From contig JANWYV010000050.1 of the NCBI GenBank assembly GCA_025055075.1, positions 1-43,699 of the forward strand: a DNA stretch of 43,699 nt, in the 5' to 3' direction. The notes under the pieces are model-generated. The model ran no database searches. It saw only the letters and a program-made list of their open reading frames with translations, and had not been told where the DNA came from. The translations under genes and the position numbers were made by a program. Source of the DNA: Blastocatellia bacterium (GTDB lineage Bacteria > Acidobacteriota > Blastocatellia > HR10). Of this stretch, positions 1 to 10,249 are shown piece by piece (position 1 is the first letter of the stretch; every line of letters begins with the position of its first letter).

Positions 1-1
1 G

Positions 2-664
2 CTTGTCTCCGTCGTGCTTTATGGATCGGCCGTAACGGGAGACTTCGATCCCGAACGATCGAACTATAATGTCCTCGTCGTCCTGCAGACGATCGCTCCG
101 GAGGATCTTCGAGCCGCCCGTCCGGTGATCGAAGACTGGCAGGCGCGCGGACATCCGTTGCCGTTGTACTTCACGCGAGAGGAGATGGCAGATGCGTCAG
201 ATGTCTTCCCAATGGAGTTCCTCGACATGAGCGCGGCTCATCGCGTCCTCTATGGCGAAGATCCCTTCCTGGGTCTCGATGTCCCGACGGTTCACCTTCG
301 CCACCAGCTCGAATACGAATTGCGGGGGAAGCTCATCCGACTGCGGGAGCTCTACATTCCGGCGAGCCATAGCGCCGAGCGGGTGACGGCCCTCATGGCA
401 GATTCGATCGTGAGCTTCGTCGTCCTCTTCCGACATGTTCTCCGACTCTTTGGGATCTCCGAACCACCCCTGAAGCGGCAGGAAGTCGTGCAACGGTTGG
501 GCGAGACGCTCTCGCTCGATGTGACGCCGTTTCAAACAATCCTTGATCTTCGACAGGCGAAGCGGTCGCTTCCACTTGAGGAAGCCGATCGGCTCTTCGC
601 CGCCTATGTGGAGGCCATTCGAACCGTCATTGAGCGAGTTGACCATTTGGAGGTGCGACCATGA
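2..664 (+). CDS. Nucleotidyltransferase-fold protein, 5' end outside window, degenerate active site
   Basis: The reading frame is open to the left edge (residues LVSV precede VLYGSAVTGDF), so the start lies outside the window. The GS motif of the Pol-beta/KNTase nucleotidyltransferase fold is clear. The metal-binding segment that normally reads SDxD is SNYN here, so both acidic ligands are replaced by Asn. An alpha-helical C-terminal half follows, as in other MNT-like proteins. Family knowledge says these enzymes transfer a nucleotide to a small molecule or protein. The loss of acidic ligands makes catalysis doubtful (inference). The stop overlaps the lemA start (ATGA), so the two genes are probably co-translated. 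The target is unknown. Confidence 0.75.
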   Translation, partial: LVSVVLYGSAVTGDFDPERSNYNVLVVLQTIAPEDLRAARPVIEDWQARGHPLPLYFTREEMADASDVFPMEFLDMSAAHRVLYGEDPFLGLDVPTVHLRHQLEYELRGKLIRLRELYIPASHSAERVTALMADSIVSFVVLFRHVLRLFGISEPPLKRQEVVQRLGETLSLDVTPFQTILDLRQAKRSLPLEEADRLFAAYVEAIRTVIERVDHLEVRP

Positions 665-1341
665 GCGAATGGTTAGGACCGGAATCCGGAACGCGCGAGG
701 AATTCCGCCAGGTCTATCTTCGCGAGCAAGAGCAGTTGGCTCGCGCGCGAGCTGAGCGGCGCCGCCGCACCTTCATCGTGGGCGTCATCCTCGGCGCGGT
801 GATCCTCATCTTCGGCGGCTACTCCATCTCGACGTACAACAGCCTGGTTGCAAAACGCGAGGCCGTGCGCAGCCACTGGTCACAAGTGGAAAATCAAATG
901 CAGCGGCGCGCCGATCTGATCCCGAATCTCGTGAACACGGTCCGCGGGATCACGAAGCAAGAGCTAGAGGTCTTCACCCGCATCGCAGAAGCGCGAGCGA
1001 GACTCCTGAAGCCCGATGCGACGCCTGAGGAGCGCGTGCAAGCGAATGCGCAGATCGAGACGCTTCTGCCGCAGTTGCGCGTGCAGGTGCTCTCGCTCGC
1101 CGAGCAGTATCCTGAGTTGCGCTCGAACGAGACGTTCCAACGGCTCATGGATGAACTGGCGGGGAGTGAGAATCGGATCGCCGTCGCGCGCCGGGATTAT
1201 ATCCAGGCCGTTCAAGAGTACAACATCGCGACATCTCGATTCCCCTCGGTCCTCGTCGCACGGCTTTTTGGTTTCGAGCGAGCCGAAGACTACTTCAAGG
1301 CTGCACCAGAAGCGACGCGCGTTCCTCAGGTTCAGTTTTGA
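661..1341 (+). CDS. lemA: LemA family membrane protein
   Basis: A 226-residue LemA-family protein. A charged cytoplasmic N-terminus (residues 1-37, rich in Arg/Glu) precedes one transmembrane helix at about 38-58. The helical LemA domain follows with its hallmark segments YNSLV, QRRADLIPNLVNTVRG, ENRIAVARRDY and the YN...P..L.A.LFGF tail. LemA proteins are membrane-anchored four-helix bundles of unclear biochemical role. The N-terminal extension ahead of the helix is longer than in the compact members, which start almost at the membrane segment. The start codon overlaps the stop of the upstream nucleotidyltransferase-like gene, so the two form an operon. Confidence 0.9.
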   Translation: MSEWLGPESGTREEFRQVYLREQEQLARARAERRRRTFIVGVILGAVILIFGGYSISTYNSLVAKREAVRSHWSQVENQMQRRADLIPNLVNTVRGITKQELEVFTRIAEARARLLKPDATPEERVQANAQIETLLPQLRVQVLSLAEQYPELRSNETFQRLMDELAGSENRIAVARRDYIQAVQEYNIATSRFPSVLVARLFGFERAEDYFKAAPEATRVPQVQF

Positions 1342-1355
1342 GCTGCGGGGGCGTC

Positions 1356-1883
1356 TTATTCTTCTTCCAATGGGGCCTTCGAGATTTCTCTCAGCACGCG
1401 GTGGATGTGTTCGTGCTCGAAGCCGAGTCGCATCAAGTGATCGAAGAGCCGTTTCGCCTCCGCCGTCGTCCTGGGTCTCCCCTTTGTCCGCATCCACTTC
1501 TGGACAGCGCGCGCGATCAGAGATTCTTCGTCGGTGTGACGATAGGCTTGCTCCAGGGCCGATTCGATCGCTTCTTCGGGTAAGCGCTTTCGGCGCAACT
1601 CCTCGCGAAGTCGCCGTCGGCCCATCGGCCTGAGTTGTAGACGCATGAGGGCGTAATCGCTCGCCAGTTGCCCGTCATTTAAGTAGCCGAGTTCTCGCAG
1701 GCGGGCGAGGACTTGCTCGACGAGCTGTTCTTCTTCCGGCGCTTTCTCCAGGAGCTTCGCGCGAAGTTCGGCCGTACTGAGCGCCTTGCGCGAGAGCAGC
1801 CGAAAGGCGCGATTCATGAGCTGTTGGTAGCGCGATGCGGTCATGACGTGAGGATTATCTTCGCCCGCTCCTGGCTTCGTCAA
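1356..1883 (-). CDS. recX: Regulatory protein RecX
   Basis: A 175-residue protein of three-helix RecX repeats: AFRLLSRKALSTAELRAKL, a second block around LRELGYLND..LASDYALMRL, the Arg-rich G..R...EL..K.LPEE segment, and a third block ending GFEHEHIHRVL. RecX binds RecA filaments and restrains recombinase activity. The length is typical. The most upstream start is TTG at 1883 with GAGGT about five bases before it. An ATG at 1844 lacks a Shine-Dalgarno sequence but would remove 13 non-conserved residues, so the start is uncertain. The gene is convergent with lemA (14-base gap). No recA lies in the window. Confidence 0.85.
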   Translation of the reverse strand: MTKPGAGEDNPHVMTASRYQQLMNRAFRLLSRKALSTAELRAKLLEKAPEEEQLVEQVLARLRELGYLNDGQLASDYALMRLQLRPMGRRRLREELRRKRLPEEAIESALEQAYRHTDEESLIARAVQKWMRTKGRPRTTAEAKRLFDHLMRLGFEHEHIHRVLREISKAPLEEE

Positions 1884-2052
1884 TGTGACCTCGGGGGAAA
1901 TCCGAGAAGATCAACGCGAAGGCTCTGCTCCGTCACGAAAGGGACATTTTGGGAATGAAAGCAGGGAAGTAGGTGGGCCGGTCGCGCAATCCCTGGCGAG
2001 ACGGCGAGTAGCTGACCCGACCTATTAGGTCCTGTCATCCGGCCGCATGACG

Positions 2053-2061
2053 TGGTAAACT
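2053..2061 (+). promoter_or_regulatory. Possible extended -10 promoter for the small coiled-coil gene
   Basis: TGGTAAACT fits an extended -10 element (TGn then TAAACT). No good -35 is visible 17 bases upstream. If real, the transcript would have a leader of about 95 bases before the gene at 2163. The 280-base interval 1884-2162 holds nothing else I can name. Confidence 0.3.
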
Positions 2062-2162
2062 CCAGAACGGTTTTTCAGAGCTGTAAGAACCTGCCGAGGC
2101 GCCCGCGCAGATTATCGCGTGGCGGCCTCGCGCGGCAAGAGATCGCCGGGGGGGAGGGGGCT

Positions 2163-2360
2163 ATGGTCGGGGGCGATCTCCAAACGATGGAGAGTGAGAG
2201 CGAGCGATGGGCCCGGTGGGATCAAGTACATGAAGAGATCCTACAGCTCGCTCGTCGGCTCATGGAAGCGCGCGATGATTCGGTGGAGACCCATTCTCTG
2301 ATCTCCCGTTTAGAGCAGCTCCTTGAAGAAGTCGAACAATTGCGGCGGTATTCGGCTTAG
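2163..2360 (+). CDS. Small coiled-coil hypothetical protein
   Basis: A 65-residue protein of unknown function. ATG 2163 is chosen because a purine-rich GGGAGGGGGCT sits directly in front of it. The frame extends upstream to 2052, but that part is Arg-rich and looks non-coding. From residue 15 on the protein is strongly amphipathic and acidic, with leucines spaced as in a coiled coil (ILQLARRLMEAR, then LISRLEQLLEEVEQL). It lies 106 bases before a single-domain response regulator and may be its partner or a dimerisation module, but nothing proves this. Confidence 0.55.
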   Translation: MVGGDLQTMESESERWARWDQVHEEILQLARRLMEARDDSVETHSLISRLEQLLEEVEQLRRYSA

Positions 2361-2414
2361 CCGGTACGATCCTCCATTCGAAGCGGGCTCATCGGAAGCT
2401 TCTATTCGACATGG

Positions 2415-2434
2415 CGCTACCCCGTGAGGTGGCG
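2415..2434 (+). promoter_or_regulatory. Leader hairpin before the response regulator
   Basis: CGCTACC (2415-2421) can pair with GGTGGCG (2428-2434) over a six-base loop, with one T-G pair. It ends about 32 bases before the response-regulator start and has no T-run after it. It could be a leader structure or an operator, or chance. Confidence 0.25.
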
Positions 2435-2466
2435 TCCGTGCTGTTGTGTGAGAGGAGGACGTCGCC

Positions 2467-2886
2467 ATGGCGAAGATCTTACTCGTAGATGATGAGCCCA
2501 GCATTCGCCTTTTTTATTCCGCCGTCTTAGCCGATGAAGGCTATGAGGTCGCCGAAGCTCCGTCGGGAGCCGAGGCTTTGCGACTTTTGAACGCCGAGCC
2601 GTTCGATCTCGTCGTTCTCGATATCCGATTGGGGTCTCAGAGCGGGCTTGAGCTGCTTCAACAAATCGCGAGCCATCCGGCGCGCGTCCCCGTCATCATC
2701 CTCACGGCCTATGCGTCTTTTCAGGACGACTACACCACGTGGTTGGCCGAGAGCTACGTCCTCAAATCGAGCGATCCGACGGATTTTCTCACAGAGGTTC
2801 ATCGCGTGCTCGATCGCCGGCTGGGGGGATCGTTGAACATCTCGTTCCCATTGGGAAGCACCCTTCCTAACACCTCGCCTCCGTAA
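2467..2886 (+). CDS. Single-domain response regulator (CheY-like REC)
   Basis: A 139-residue receiver protein. The acidic pocket is D8-D9, the phosphoacceptor is D52 (VVLDIRL), with T80 (LTAYA) and K100 (VLKSS) completing the conserved site. No output domain follows. After the REC fold there is only a 20-residue tail ending in a Ser/Pro-rich stretch. Such proteins relay phosphoryl groups between kinases or act on a partner protein. A strong GAGAGGAGG lies ahead of the ATG. No histidine kinase is adjacent; the nearest are at 40.8-43.7 kb, so its partner is unknown. The stop is followed at once by a compact stem, ATGCC-GTTC-GGCAT at 2886-2899, without a T-run. Confidence 0.9.
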   Translation: MAKILLVDDEPSIRLFYSAVLADEGYEVAEAPSGAEALRLLNAEPFDLVVLDIRLGSQSGLELLQQIASHPARVPVIILTAYASFQDDYTTWLAESYVLKSSDPTDFLTEVHRVLDRRLGGSLNISFPLGSTLPNTSPP

Positions 2887-3036
2887 TGCCGTTCGGCATC
2901 GAGCTGTCCCGTGCCTTTTCTTCGAGGCCGACGTGAGCCGTTCCGGCTATGGGCTGTGAGAGCAGCAAGGGATACGAAAAAGACAGCATCTTCACCTCAG
3001 AGAGGGATCCTCCGCTCGCCGTTGCGTCTCGTGGCG

Positions 3037-3276
3037 TCAAGCCGCGAGTTTGATCGTCCAGCTCATGCCGCGCTTCTCGACCACCACTCCGAGCGCACGT
3101 CCAAGCCTCTCTAGGACGCTCCATGAGGGCGGCGACTTGTGGAGCCCGCGTTCGATTCGACTAAGGTATTCGACGGAGATCTCTACCCGCTCGCTCAAAG
3201 CCTCTTGCGTGAGTCGGCGCGCTTGACGCAACTCGCGCAAGGCGCGGCCGAACTCCTTGGCGAGATCTCGCCTCAT
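3037..3276 (-). CDS. XRE-family helix-turn-helix regulator
   Basis: A 79-residue DNA-binding protein consisting almost only of a Cro/C1-type HTH (residues 12-65): LRELRQARRLTQEALSER, then EISVEYLSRIERG, and a final helix LERLGRALGV. ATG 3276 is chosen over the upstream in-frame ATG at 3324 because GGGAGGGGGCC precedes it and because 3324 falls inside the -35 box of a convincing promoter. Proteins this small usually bind as dimers and often repress their own gene or a neighbour. It points the same way as the transketolase gene but is transcribed from its own promoter. No toxin partner is visible. Confidence 0.85.
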   Translation of the reverse strand: MRRDLAKEFGRALRELRQARRLTQEALSERVEISVEYLSRIERGLHKSPPSWSVLERLGRALGVVVEKRGMSWTIKLAA

Positions 3277-3295
3277 GGCCCCCTCCCGAACTTTC

Positions 3296-3324
3296 AGTGT
3301 ATCTTCGCCGAGCGGTCTTTTCAA
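3296..3324 (-). promoter_or_regulatory. Sigma70-like promoter of the XRE gene
   Basis: On the minus strand TTGAAA (3324-3319), a 17-base spacer and TACACT (3301-3296). Predicted start is near 3289, giving a 12-base leader that contains the ribosome binding site. The 218 bases from 3325 to 3542 hold no gene. Confidence 0.65.
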
Positions 3325-3468
3325 ATCACGCGTTCGCTTCGTGACGAAAGAATTCAGCGTTTCCCTCCATTGCAGGAGAGTAGGGGAGGACCTGGTTCGA
3401 GAGACGTCGCTTGCGCTGTCTTCGTCAAGGAGCTAGCCCGCGCGGAAGGGCCCCGAAAGAGGGCGTCG

Positions 3469-3491
3469 TTCCGGCGCTCTTTATGCCGGAA
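3469..3491 (-). terminator. Possible terminator of the DUF885-transketolase operon
   Basis: A perfect seven-base inverted repeat TTCCGGC / GCCGGAA (3469-3475 and 3485-3491) with a nine-base loop lies about 50 bases after the transketolase stop. Reading on the minus strand only a weak CTCTTTC follows, so termination efficiency is doubtful. Confidence 0.35.
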
Positions 3492-3542
3492 GAGGCATCG
3501 CGAAGGTGTTTCCCGTCTTGACGTCTCGCTACTGGCGTTCAA

Positions 3543-5426
3543 TCATCCCACTAACTCACGTACGCGTTGCACGATCCGACGGGCGCTGATGCCATAATGA
3601 TCGAGCAGCTCTTCGGGTTTACCCGAGCGCGGCAGATCGTTCACGGCGAGCTTCACGACCCGAAGGCCTTCTTCAGCAGCAACTGCGGCGATGGCATCGC
3701 CCAGCCCCCCTTCCGGATAATGATCCTCCACGGTGAGAATGATTCCGCCAGTCTCGCGAGCCATCCGACATATGGTCTCACGATCCATGGGCTTGACCGA
3801 GAAGAGATCGATCACGCGGACGAAGACCCCTTGGTTCTTCAGCTCTTCGTGAGCCCGCAGGGCCTCATGGAGCGTGATGCCGGCGGCTACGATCGTGAGC
3901 CGGTCTCGTGCGTCTCGCCGTAAGACCTTGCACTGGCCAATGGCGAATGATTCTTCGTTCGGGTAGAGGACGGGCGTTTTCGGTCGCGTCGTGCGAATAT
4001 AGACGATACCTCGGTAGGCAGCGGCCAGCTCGACGGCTCTCTCGGTCGAAATCGCGTCCGAGGGATAGAGAACGACGGATCCCGGAATTGCGCGCATCAT
4101 GGCCAAATCTTCAAGTCCCATCTGCGAGGGGCCATCTTCGCCAATGGAGACGCCGGCGTGGGAGCCGCAGAGTTTGATGTTCGCACGCGAGATGCCAGCC
4201 ATGCGGATGTGATCGAAGGCCCGCGTGAGGAAGCAGGCGAACGTGGAGGCGAAGGGAATGTAACCGCGCGCCGCAAGTCCGATCGCCGCACCCACCATGT
4301 TCTGCTCAGCAATGAACTTCTCAAAGAAGCGGTGGGGATACGCCTGCTGGAACTTCTCCGAGAACGTGGAATTCTTCGTATCTCCATCTAGGGCAACGAT
4401 TCGTGGATTCATGCGACCAGCCCGCACGAGCCCCGTTCCGTAGGCTTCGCGCGTCGCGACGTGATCGCCAATGCGATAAGTGGGCGGCGGCCACGATTCG
4501 CCAGGAGGGATCGCCTCGGCGACATGGATCCCATCGGGATGAGGCGGAGGAGGCGATAACTCGAACCCAGCGGGAGCCTCGATTCGTTCGATCGGCCACT
4601 GTTCCGGAGCGCCAAGGTCTCGCAGAGCCCGCTCTGTCTCCTCACCCCGCTTGAGGGGTTTTCCATGCCATCCCTCTTTGTCTTCGAGGAAGGAGACGCC
4701 TTTCCCTTTTATCGTCTTGGCGATGATGGCGACGGGGCGTTCCTCGCTCTGGCGTGCTTCGTCCAATGCTCGGGTGATCGCTTCCACGTCGTGCCCATCT
4801 ACGACGAGCGTGTGCCATCCGAAGGCTCGAAAGCGCCGTTCATACGCCTCCAGATCATGGCCGTACATGGTCGCTTGACTTTGACCGAGACGGTTCACAT
4901 CCACGAGGGCAATGAGATTGTTCAGCCGATAGTAAGCCGCCAGCGCAATGGCTTCCCAAACGGCTCCTTCCGCCGTCTCCCCATCACCGAGCAGGACGTA
5001 GACACGATAGTCGAGTCGGTCCAGGTACTTTCCCGCTAAGGCCATGCCTACGCCGATGGAAAGACCTTGACCAAGCGATCCCGTTGCGACTTCCGCCCAC
5101 GGGAAGCGCGGCGTAGGATGACCTTCCAGCTCGCTCTCCACGTGCCGGAGAGTCGCGAGCTTCTCGGCCGGAATCGCTCCAGCTTCGGCCCAAGCGGCGT
5201 AAAGCAGCGGCGCCGCATGACCTTTCGAGAGGATGAACCGATCGTTTGTCGGATTATGAATATTGCGGACATCATAGCGAAGAGCATGGAAGAAGACGGC
5301 GGCCACAAGGTCAGCGGCCGAAAGACAAGAGGTGGGATGTCCCGATCCCGCCTCCGTCGTCATGCGGACACAATTGCGTCGCAATCGTTGCGCCAGTTCT
5401 CGCAAGTCAGTGATCTTCGCTCTCAT
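3543..5426 (-). CDS. tkt: Transketolase, short (about 627 residues) type
   Basis: A 627-residue thiamine-diphosphate enzyme that moves two-carbon ketol units between sugar phosphates in the pentose phosphate pathway. The N-terminal half has GSGHPTSCLSAADLV, SKGHAAPLLYAAW, TGSLGQGLSIGVGMA and the cofactor motif GDGETAEGAVWEA...NLIALVDVN. The C-terminal half has DGDTKNSTFSEKF, the catalytic-Glu segment FIAEQNMVGAAIGLA, and FASTFACFLTRAFDHIRM. The length and insert pattern match the short animal-like transketolases rather than the 660-residue TktA type. ATG 5426 is chosen because GAGGAGGACT precedes it directly, and it overlaps the stop of the DUF885 gene (ATGA). The frame extends a further 78 codons upstream, but those overlap the DUF885 gene. 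Confidence 0.92.
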   Translation of the reverse strand: MRAKITDLRELAQRLRRNCVRMTTEAGSGHPTSCLSAADLVAAVFFHALRYDVRNIHNPTNDRFILSKGHAAPLLYAAWAEAGAIPAEKLATLRHVESELEGHPTPRFPWAEVATGSLGQGLSIGVGMALAGKYLDRLDYRVYVLLGDGETAEGAVWEAIALAAYYRLNNLIALVDVNRLGQSQATMYGHDLEAYERRFRAFGWHTLVVDGHDVEAITRALDEARQSEERPVAIIAKTIKGKGVSFLEDKEGWHGKPLKRGEETERALRDLGAPEQWPIERIEAPAGFELSPPPPHPDGIHVAEAIPPGESWPPPTYRIGDHVATREAYGTGLVRAGRMNPRIVALDGDTKNSTFSEKFQQAYPHRFFEKFIAEQNMVGAAIGLAARGYIPFASTFACFLTRAFDHIRMAGISRANIKLCGSHAGVSIGEDGPSQMGLEDLAMMRAIPGSVVLYPSDAISTERAVELAAAYRGIVYIRTTRPKTPVLYPNEESFAIGQCKVLRRDARDRLTIVAAGITLHEALRAHEELKNQGVFVRVIDLFSVKPMDRETICRMARETGGIILTVEDHYPEGGLGDAIAAVAAEEGLRVVKLAVNDLPRSGKPEELLDHYGISARRIVQRVRELVG

Positions 5427-7120
5427 AGTCCTCCTCGCATCCCGTTCAGGATCATGGTCTCCAGCGCGCTCACTGGAGGTTCCCCATATCCGAGCAAACG
5501 ATCGTGGAATTCCCTGAGCGAGAACGCGTCTCCTCGCGCGTGACGATAGACTTCGCGCAAAGCACGAATCTGCCACTTCCCCCATGAGTAGACGAGCACG
5601 AGCGGATCGCGCGTGTATCGCCACACTTCGCGACGCGCGTTCTCCGGCTCTTGGTAGCATTCTTGCACAAGGAACTGGATGGCTTGCGAGAGCGAGAGCT
5701 GCCCCATATGCATCAGCGTGGCGGTAATCAATCGGCCGATGCGCCAGAGCGCTTCATGGAGTTGGAAGAGCCGGAGGCGTGGATCCTCTCGCCCGAACCC
5801 TTCATCCAGCATCATCTCTTCGCAGTAGTGCGCCCATCCCTCGACGAATGTCCCAGCCGCGAATACCTTTCGCACCAGTGACGGGCATCGCCTCACATGG
5901 AGCGACTGAACGTGATGACCGGGATATGCCTCGTGGATGATCGTCGAGACCTGAGCATAGACATTGTGCGCACGCAGGTAGGCGTCCTGACGATCTGGAG
6001 GATGCGTGGCGTCCACCGGCGTGACGTAGAAAAACGTCGGGTGTTGCGCGGTCTCGAAGGGACCCGGCGGATCGAGCGCAGCGAAGATGAGGCTCCGATA
6101 AAAGGGGGGCGTCTCAGTGATTTCTAGCCAGTCCCCTTCGGGGATGCTGATCAGTTCCCGCTCCAAGACGAAGCGTTTCGCTTCCTCGCAGCGCCGGCGG
6201 TAGGAGGGGATCAAGTCGTCAGCCGTCGGGTGGTCTTCCGAGAGCTGACGGAGGAGATCGGGAAGCGAGCGGTGGGGAGCGATCCGGCGCGCGATCTCCT
6301 GCATCTGCTGCTGGGTCGCGCGCAACTCCTGCCATCCCCGCTGCAGGATCTCTTCGATGGGCGTGAACACGTGCTCTTCCGCCGCAAGCAAACGAGCGAA
6401 GACCTCTCGACCGAGAGCGAACTCTCCTTGAGCGCCATCCAGAAGCTCCTCCGCGAGAAATCTCCGCATCCTCTCACACGCATGAAGGACCTCGGCGTTG
6501 GCCTGCTCGAGCGAACGCGCTTTCTCCGGATCACTCACTTCGGCAATGAAGCCGGGGACTGCCGTGGCGAAGAACTCGCACGCGCCGCCGAATTCTTCAA
6601 GGGCGATCTCGACGAAGATGCGGGGGATCCCCTGAGCGGGAGCTTCGCGCGCTTCTTCCGCCGTGCGCGCCAGATGTTCCTGCGCCTGTGCCAACAATCG
6701 GGGGATGGCGCGCAAGCGTCGCTCAATAGCCTCCAGACGTTGTGGCAGCGGCGTCGTTGGCCTCACCAGGAGACTGTAGATCGACCATGCCGCTAAATCG
6801 CTGAAGTAACCGGGATCGCGCGCCCACCAGCGGATCTCCCGCAGATGCACGAGCTGTGCCTCGATCTTCGAGCGCAGGATTTTAAGATCAAGGCGCGCTT
6901 CCGCCGGAAGCTCTTCGGGTGCGACCTCGCGATCCATTCGTTCGCGAGAGCTTTCCAGGCGACGAATCTCTTTGGCGATCGCCTCGGCCGATCGGTCCTC
7001 CACCTGATCGTCGTATTCGTGTACGCCTAAGGCCGTCGCGTGCGTGGGATTGAAGGCGAAATATCCGCTCAGGAATTCCTCGACCAGATGCTCGAACGCT
7101 CTCGTCCCTTGCCTTGGCAT
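5423..7120 (-). CDS. DUF885 family protein (metallopeptidase-like)
   Basis: About 565 residues, matching the DUF885 family. The gluzincin-like zinc motif appears as IIHEAYPGHHVQ (HExxH variant with extra His), followed about 40 residues later by EGWAHYCEEMMLDEG, which would supply the third ligand Glu. The rest is helical (LEAIERRLRAIPRLLAQAQEHL). I see no clear signal peptide, so a cytoplasmic location is likely, although some relatives are secreted. Two starts are possible. ATG 7120 (MPRQGTRAFEHLVEEF) fits the family N-terminus but lacks a Shine-Dalgarno sequence. ATG 7195 adds 25 basic residues and would overlap the gap -35 element. It is the first gene of an operon with transketolase and diverges from gap. 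Confidence 0.85.
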   Translation of the reverse strand: MPRQGTRAFEHLVEEFLSGYFAFNPTHATALGVHEYDDQVEDRSAEAIAKEIRRLESSRERMDREVAPEELPAEARLDLKILRSKIEAQLVHLREIRWWARDPGYFSDLAAWSIYSLLVRPTTPLPQRLEAIERRLRAIPRLLAQAQEHLARTAEEAREAPAQGIPRIFVEIALEEFGGACEFFATAVPGFIAEVSDPEKARSLEQANAEVLHACERMRRFLAEELLDGAQGEFALGREVFARLLAAEEHVFTPIEEILQRGWQELRATQQQMQEIARRIAPHRSLPDLLRQLSEDHPTADDLIPSYRRRCEEAKRFVLERELISIPEGDWLEITETPPFYRSLIFAALDPPGPFETAQHPTFFYVTPVDATHPPDRQDAYLRAHNVYAQVSTIIHEAYPGHHVQSLHVRRCPSLVRKVFAAGTFVEGWAHYCEEMMLDEGFGREDPRLRLFQLHEALWRIGRLITATLMHMGQLSLSQAIQFLVQECYQEPENARREVWRYTRDPLVLVYSWGKWQIRALREVYRHARGDAFSLREFHDRLLGYGEPPVSALETMILNGMRGGL

Positions 7121-7188
7121 AATGCAATAGCGTTTCACGATAGCACGGGAGCGGGCCTTCGGACAAGGCCACCTCTTTCGCGGAGGCC

Positions 7189-8260
<1,072 letters not shown>

Positions 8261-8266
8261 GGGCGT

Positions 8267-9454
8267 ATGGCTAAGGTCTCGATCCGCGATTTGGAGTTGC
8301 AAGGGAAACGGGTCTTCCTGCGGGCAGATTTCAACGTCCCGATCGAAGGGGGGGAGGTCATCGAAGCCTGGCGGATTGAAGCGACGCTCCCCACGATTCG
8401 CTATGCATTGGAGCGAGGAGCGCGAGTGATCTTGGCCTCTCACCTTGGACGTCCCAAGGGGAAGCGCGATCCGAAATACTCGCTGCAACCGGTTGCGCGG
8501 AAGCTCTCCGAATTGCTCGGCCAAGAGGTCCCGTTGGCGCCCAATTGTGTGGGCGCTGAGGTCAAGGCCTTGGTGGATCAAATGTCGAATGGACAAGCCC
8601 TCCTGTTGGAGAACCTGCGCTTCCATCCGGAGGAGGAGAAGAACGATCTCGAATTCGCGCGTCAGCTCGCTCAGCTGGCGGATCTCTATGTGAACGATGC
8701 CTTTGGGGCGGCTCACCGAGCCCACGCTTCGATCGAGGGGATCACGCGCTTTGTGCCCGTAGCGGCGGCGGGATTCCTCATGGAGCGAGAGCTGGAGTAT
8801 CTGGGACGCCTACTCACGCAGCCGGAGCGTCCCTTCGTCGTCGTCCTCGGGGGGGCGAAGGTCTCGGACAAGATCCTAGTCATCGAAAACCTGCTGGCGC
8901 GGGCTGATGCCGTGCTCATCGGCGGCGCTATGGCCTATACGTTTCTGCGTGCCCGGGGAGAAGATGTTGGCGCCTCGCGCGTGGAGAGCGATCAACTGGA
9001 GTTGGCGCGGAAGCTCATGACGGAGGCCGAAGCGCGACAGATCGCCTTCTTGCTGCCCGTGGATCATGTGGTGCTTGAACGCATGGAGGACCAGACGCAA
9101 ACGCGCATTGTACGAACCGAGGAGTTTCCCGAGAAAGCCATTGGGATGGATATCGGACCGGAGACCATACGCCTTTTCGCCGCGCGAATCGCCCAAGCGC
9201 AAACGGTTTTCTGGAATGGGCCCTTGGGCGTCTTCGAGCAGCCCCCATTTGATCAAGGGACAGTGGAGATCGCACGGGCATTGGCCGAATGTTCGGGAGT
9301 GACGATCGTCGGCGGGGGGGATTCTCTGGCGGCGATTCGTCATGCGGGCGTCGCCGAGCGGATCACCCATCTCTCGACAGGGGGCGGCGCGACGTTGGAA
9401 TTCTTAGCTGGGATCGAGCTTCCGGGAGTGAAGGCCTTGACGGAGAAGACATAG
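8267..9454 (+). CDS. pgk: Phosphoglycerate kinase
   Basis: 395 residues, the usual bacterial length. It transfers phosphate from 1,3-bisphosphoglycerate to ADP in glycolysis. Seen motifs include RADFNVPI, the substrate-binding [32 protein letters not shown], the hinge-region [10 protein letters not shown], and the nucleotide-binding [10 protein letters not shown] and [13 protein letters not shown]. The start ATG is seven bases after the gap stop, with GGTGAGGG overlapping that stop. Translation is therefore probably coupled to gap. Confidence 0.97.
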   Translation: MAKVSIRDLELQGKRVFLRADFNVPIEGGEVIEAWRIEATLPTIRYALERGARVILASHLGRPKGKRDPKYSLQPVARKLSELLGQEVPLAPNCVGAEVKALVDQMSNGQALLLENLRFHPEEEKNDLEFARQLAQLADLYVNDAFGAAHRAHASIEGITRFVPVAAAGFLMERELEYLGRLLTQPERPFVVVLGGAKVSDKILVIENLLARADAVLIGGAMAYTFLRARGEDVGASRVESDQLELARKLMTEAEARQIAFLLPVDHVVLERMEDQTQTRIVRTEEFPEKAIGMDIGPETIRLFAARIAQAQTVFWNGPLGVFEQPPFDQGTVEIARALAECSGVTIVGGGDSLAAIRHAGVAERITHLSTGGGATLEFLAGIELPGVKALTEKT

Positions 9455-9481
9455 CGGGGCGCCATCGCCCGAGGAGAAGAG

Positions 9482-10237
9482 ATGCGCAAGCCGGTGATCG
9501 CCGGAAACTGGAAGATGTACAAGCTCGTCGCGGAAGCCGTCCAGACGGTCGCGGAGTTGAGATCCCTTGTCGCTTCGGTCACCCATTGTGAGGTCGTTGT
9601 GGCCCCGCCGTTCACGGCGCTGTGGGCTGTCGCTCAGCAGCTTGAGGGGAGCAACATCCAGATCGCGGCTCAAGATGTCTGCGACGTAAACGGCTTTGGC
9701 GCGCGAACGGGCGAAATCAGCGCCCTCATGCTGCGAGATGTCGGATGCCGATATGTGATCATCGGACATTCGGAACGGCGCCAGTTCTACGGGGAGACGG
9801 ACGAATTGGTGCGGCGCAAAATCAGCGCAGCGCTTGAGGCGGGCTTAAGCCCCATTGTATGCGTGGGCGAGACACTGCAAGAACGAGAGGCGGGCCGTGC
9901 CGAAGTCGTCGTGAAGCGACAGGTAGAAGCCGCGTTGAGCGGACTGCGTCCGGAGGAAGTGACTCGTCTCCTCATCGCCTATGAACCGGTGTGGGCGATC
10001 GGGACGGGGCACACGGCCTCTCCCGAACAAGCGCAGACGATGCATGCCTACATCCGACAGCGCGTAGTCACCCTGGTTGGAGAACAGGTGGCTGAGGGAT
10101 TGCGCATTCTCTATGGGGGAAGCGTCCGGCCCGATAATATTCGCGCCCTCATGGCCGAGCCCGATATTGACGGCGCTTTGGTCGGGGGGGCGAGCTTAGA
10201 TCCTCGGAGTTTTTCGGAGATCGTGTACTTTCTTTGA
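9482..10237 (+). CDS. tpiA: Triosephosphate isomerase
   Basis: 251 residues. It interconverts glyceraldehyde-3-phosphate and dihydroxyacetone phosphate. The complete active site is visible: N9 and K11 in AGNWKMYK, H96 in IIGHSERR, E168 in [11 protein letters not shown] (start of the flexible loop), and the phosphate-binding LYGGSV and [10 protein letters not shown] near the end. A GAGGAGAAG sequence precedes ATG 9482. It is the third gene of the gap operon, 27 bases after pgk. Confidence 0.97.
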   Translation: MRKPVIAGNWKMYKLVAEAVQTVAELRSLVASVTHCEVVVAPPFTALWAVAQQLEGSNIQIAAQDVCDVNGFGARTGEISALMLRDVGCRYVIIGHSERRQFYGETDELVRRKISAALEAGLSPIVCVGETLQEREAGRAEVVVKRQVEAALSGLRPEEVTRLLIAYEPVWAIGTGHTASPEQAQTMHAYIRQRVVTLVGEQVAEGLRILYGGSVRPDNIRALMAEPDIDGALVGGASLDPRSFSEIVYFL

Positions 10238-10249
10238 GGAGAAAATGCC

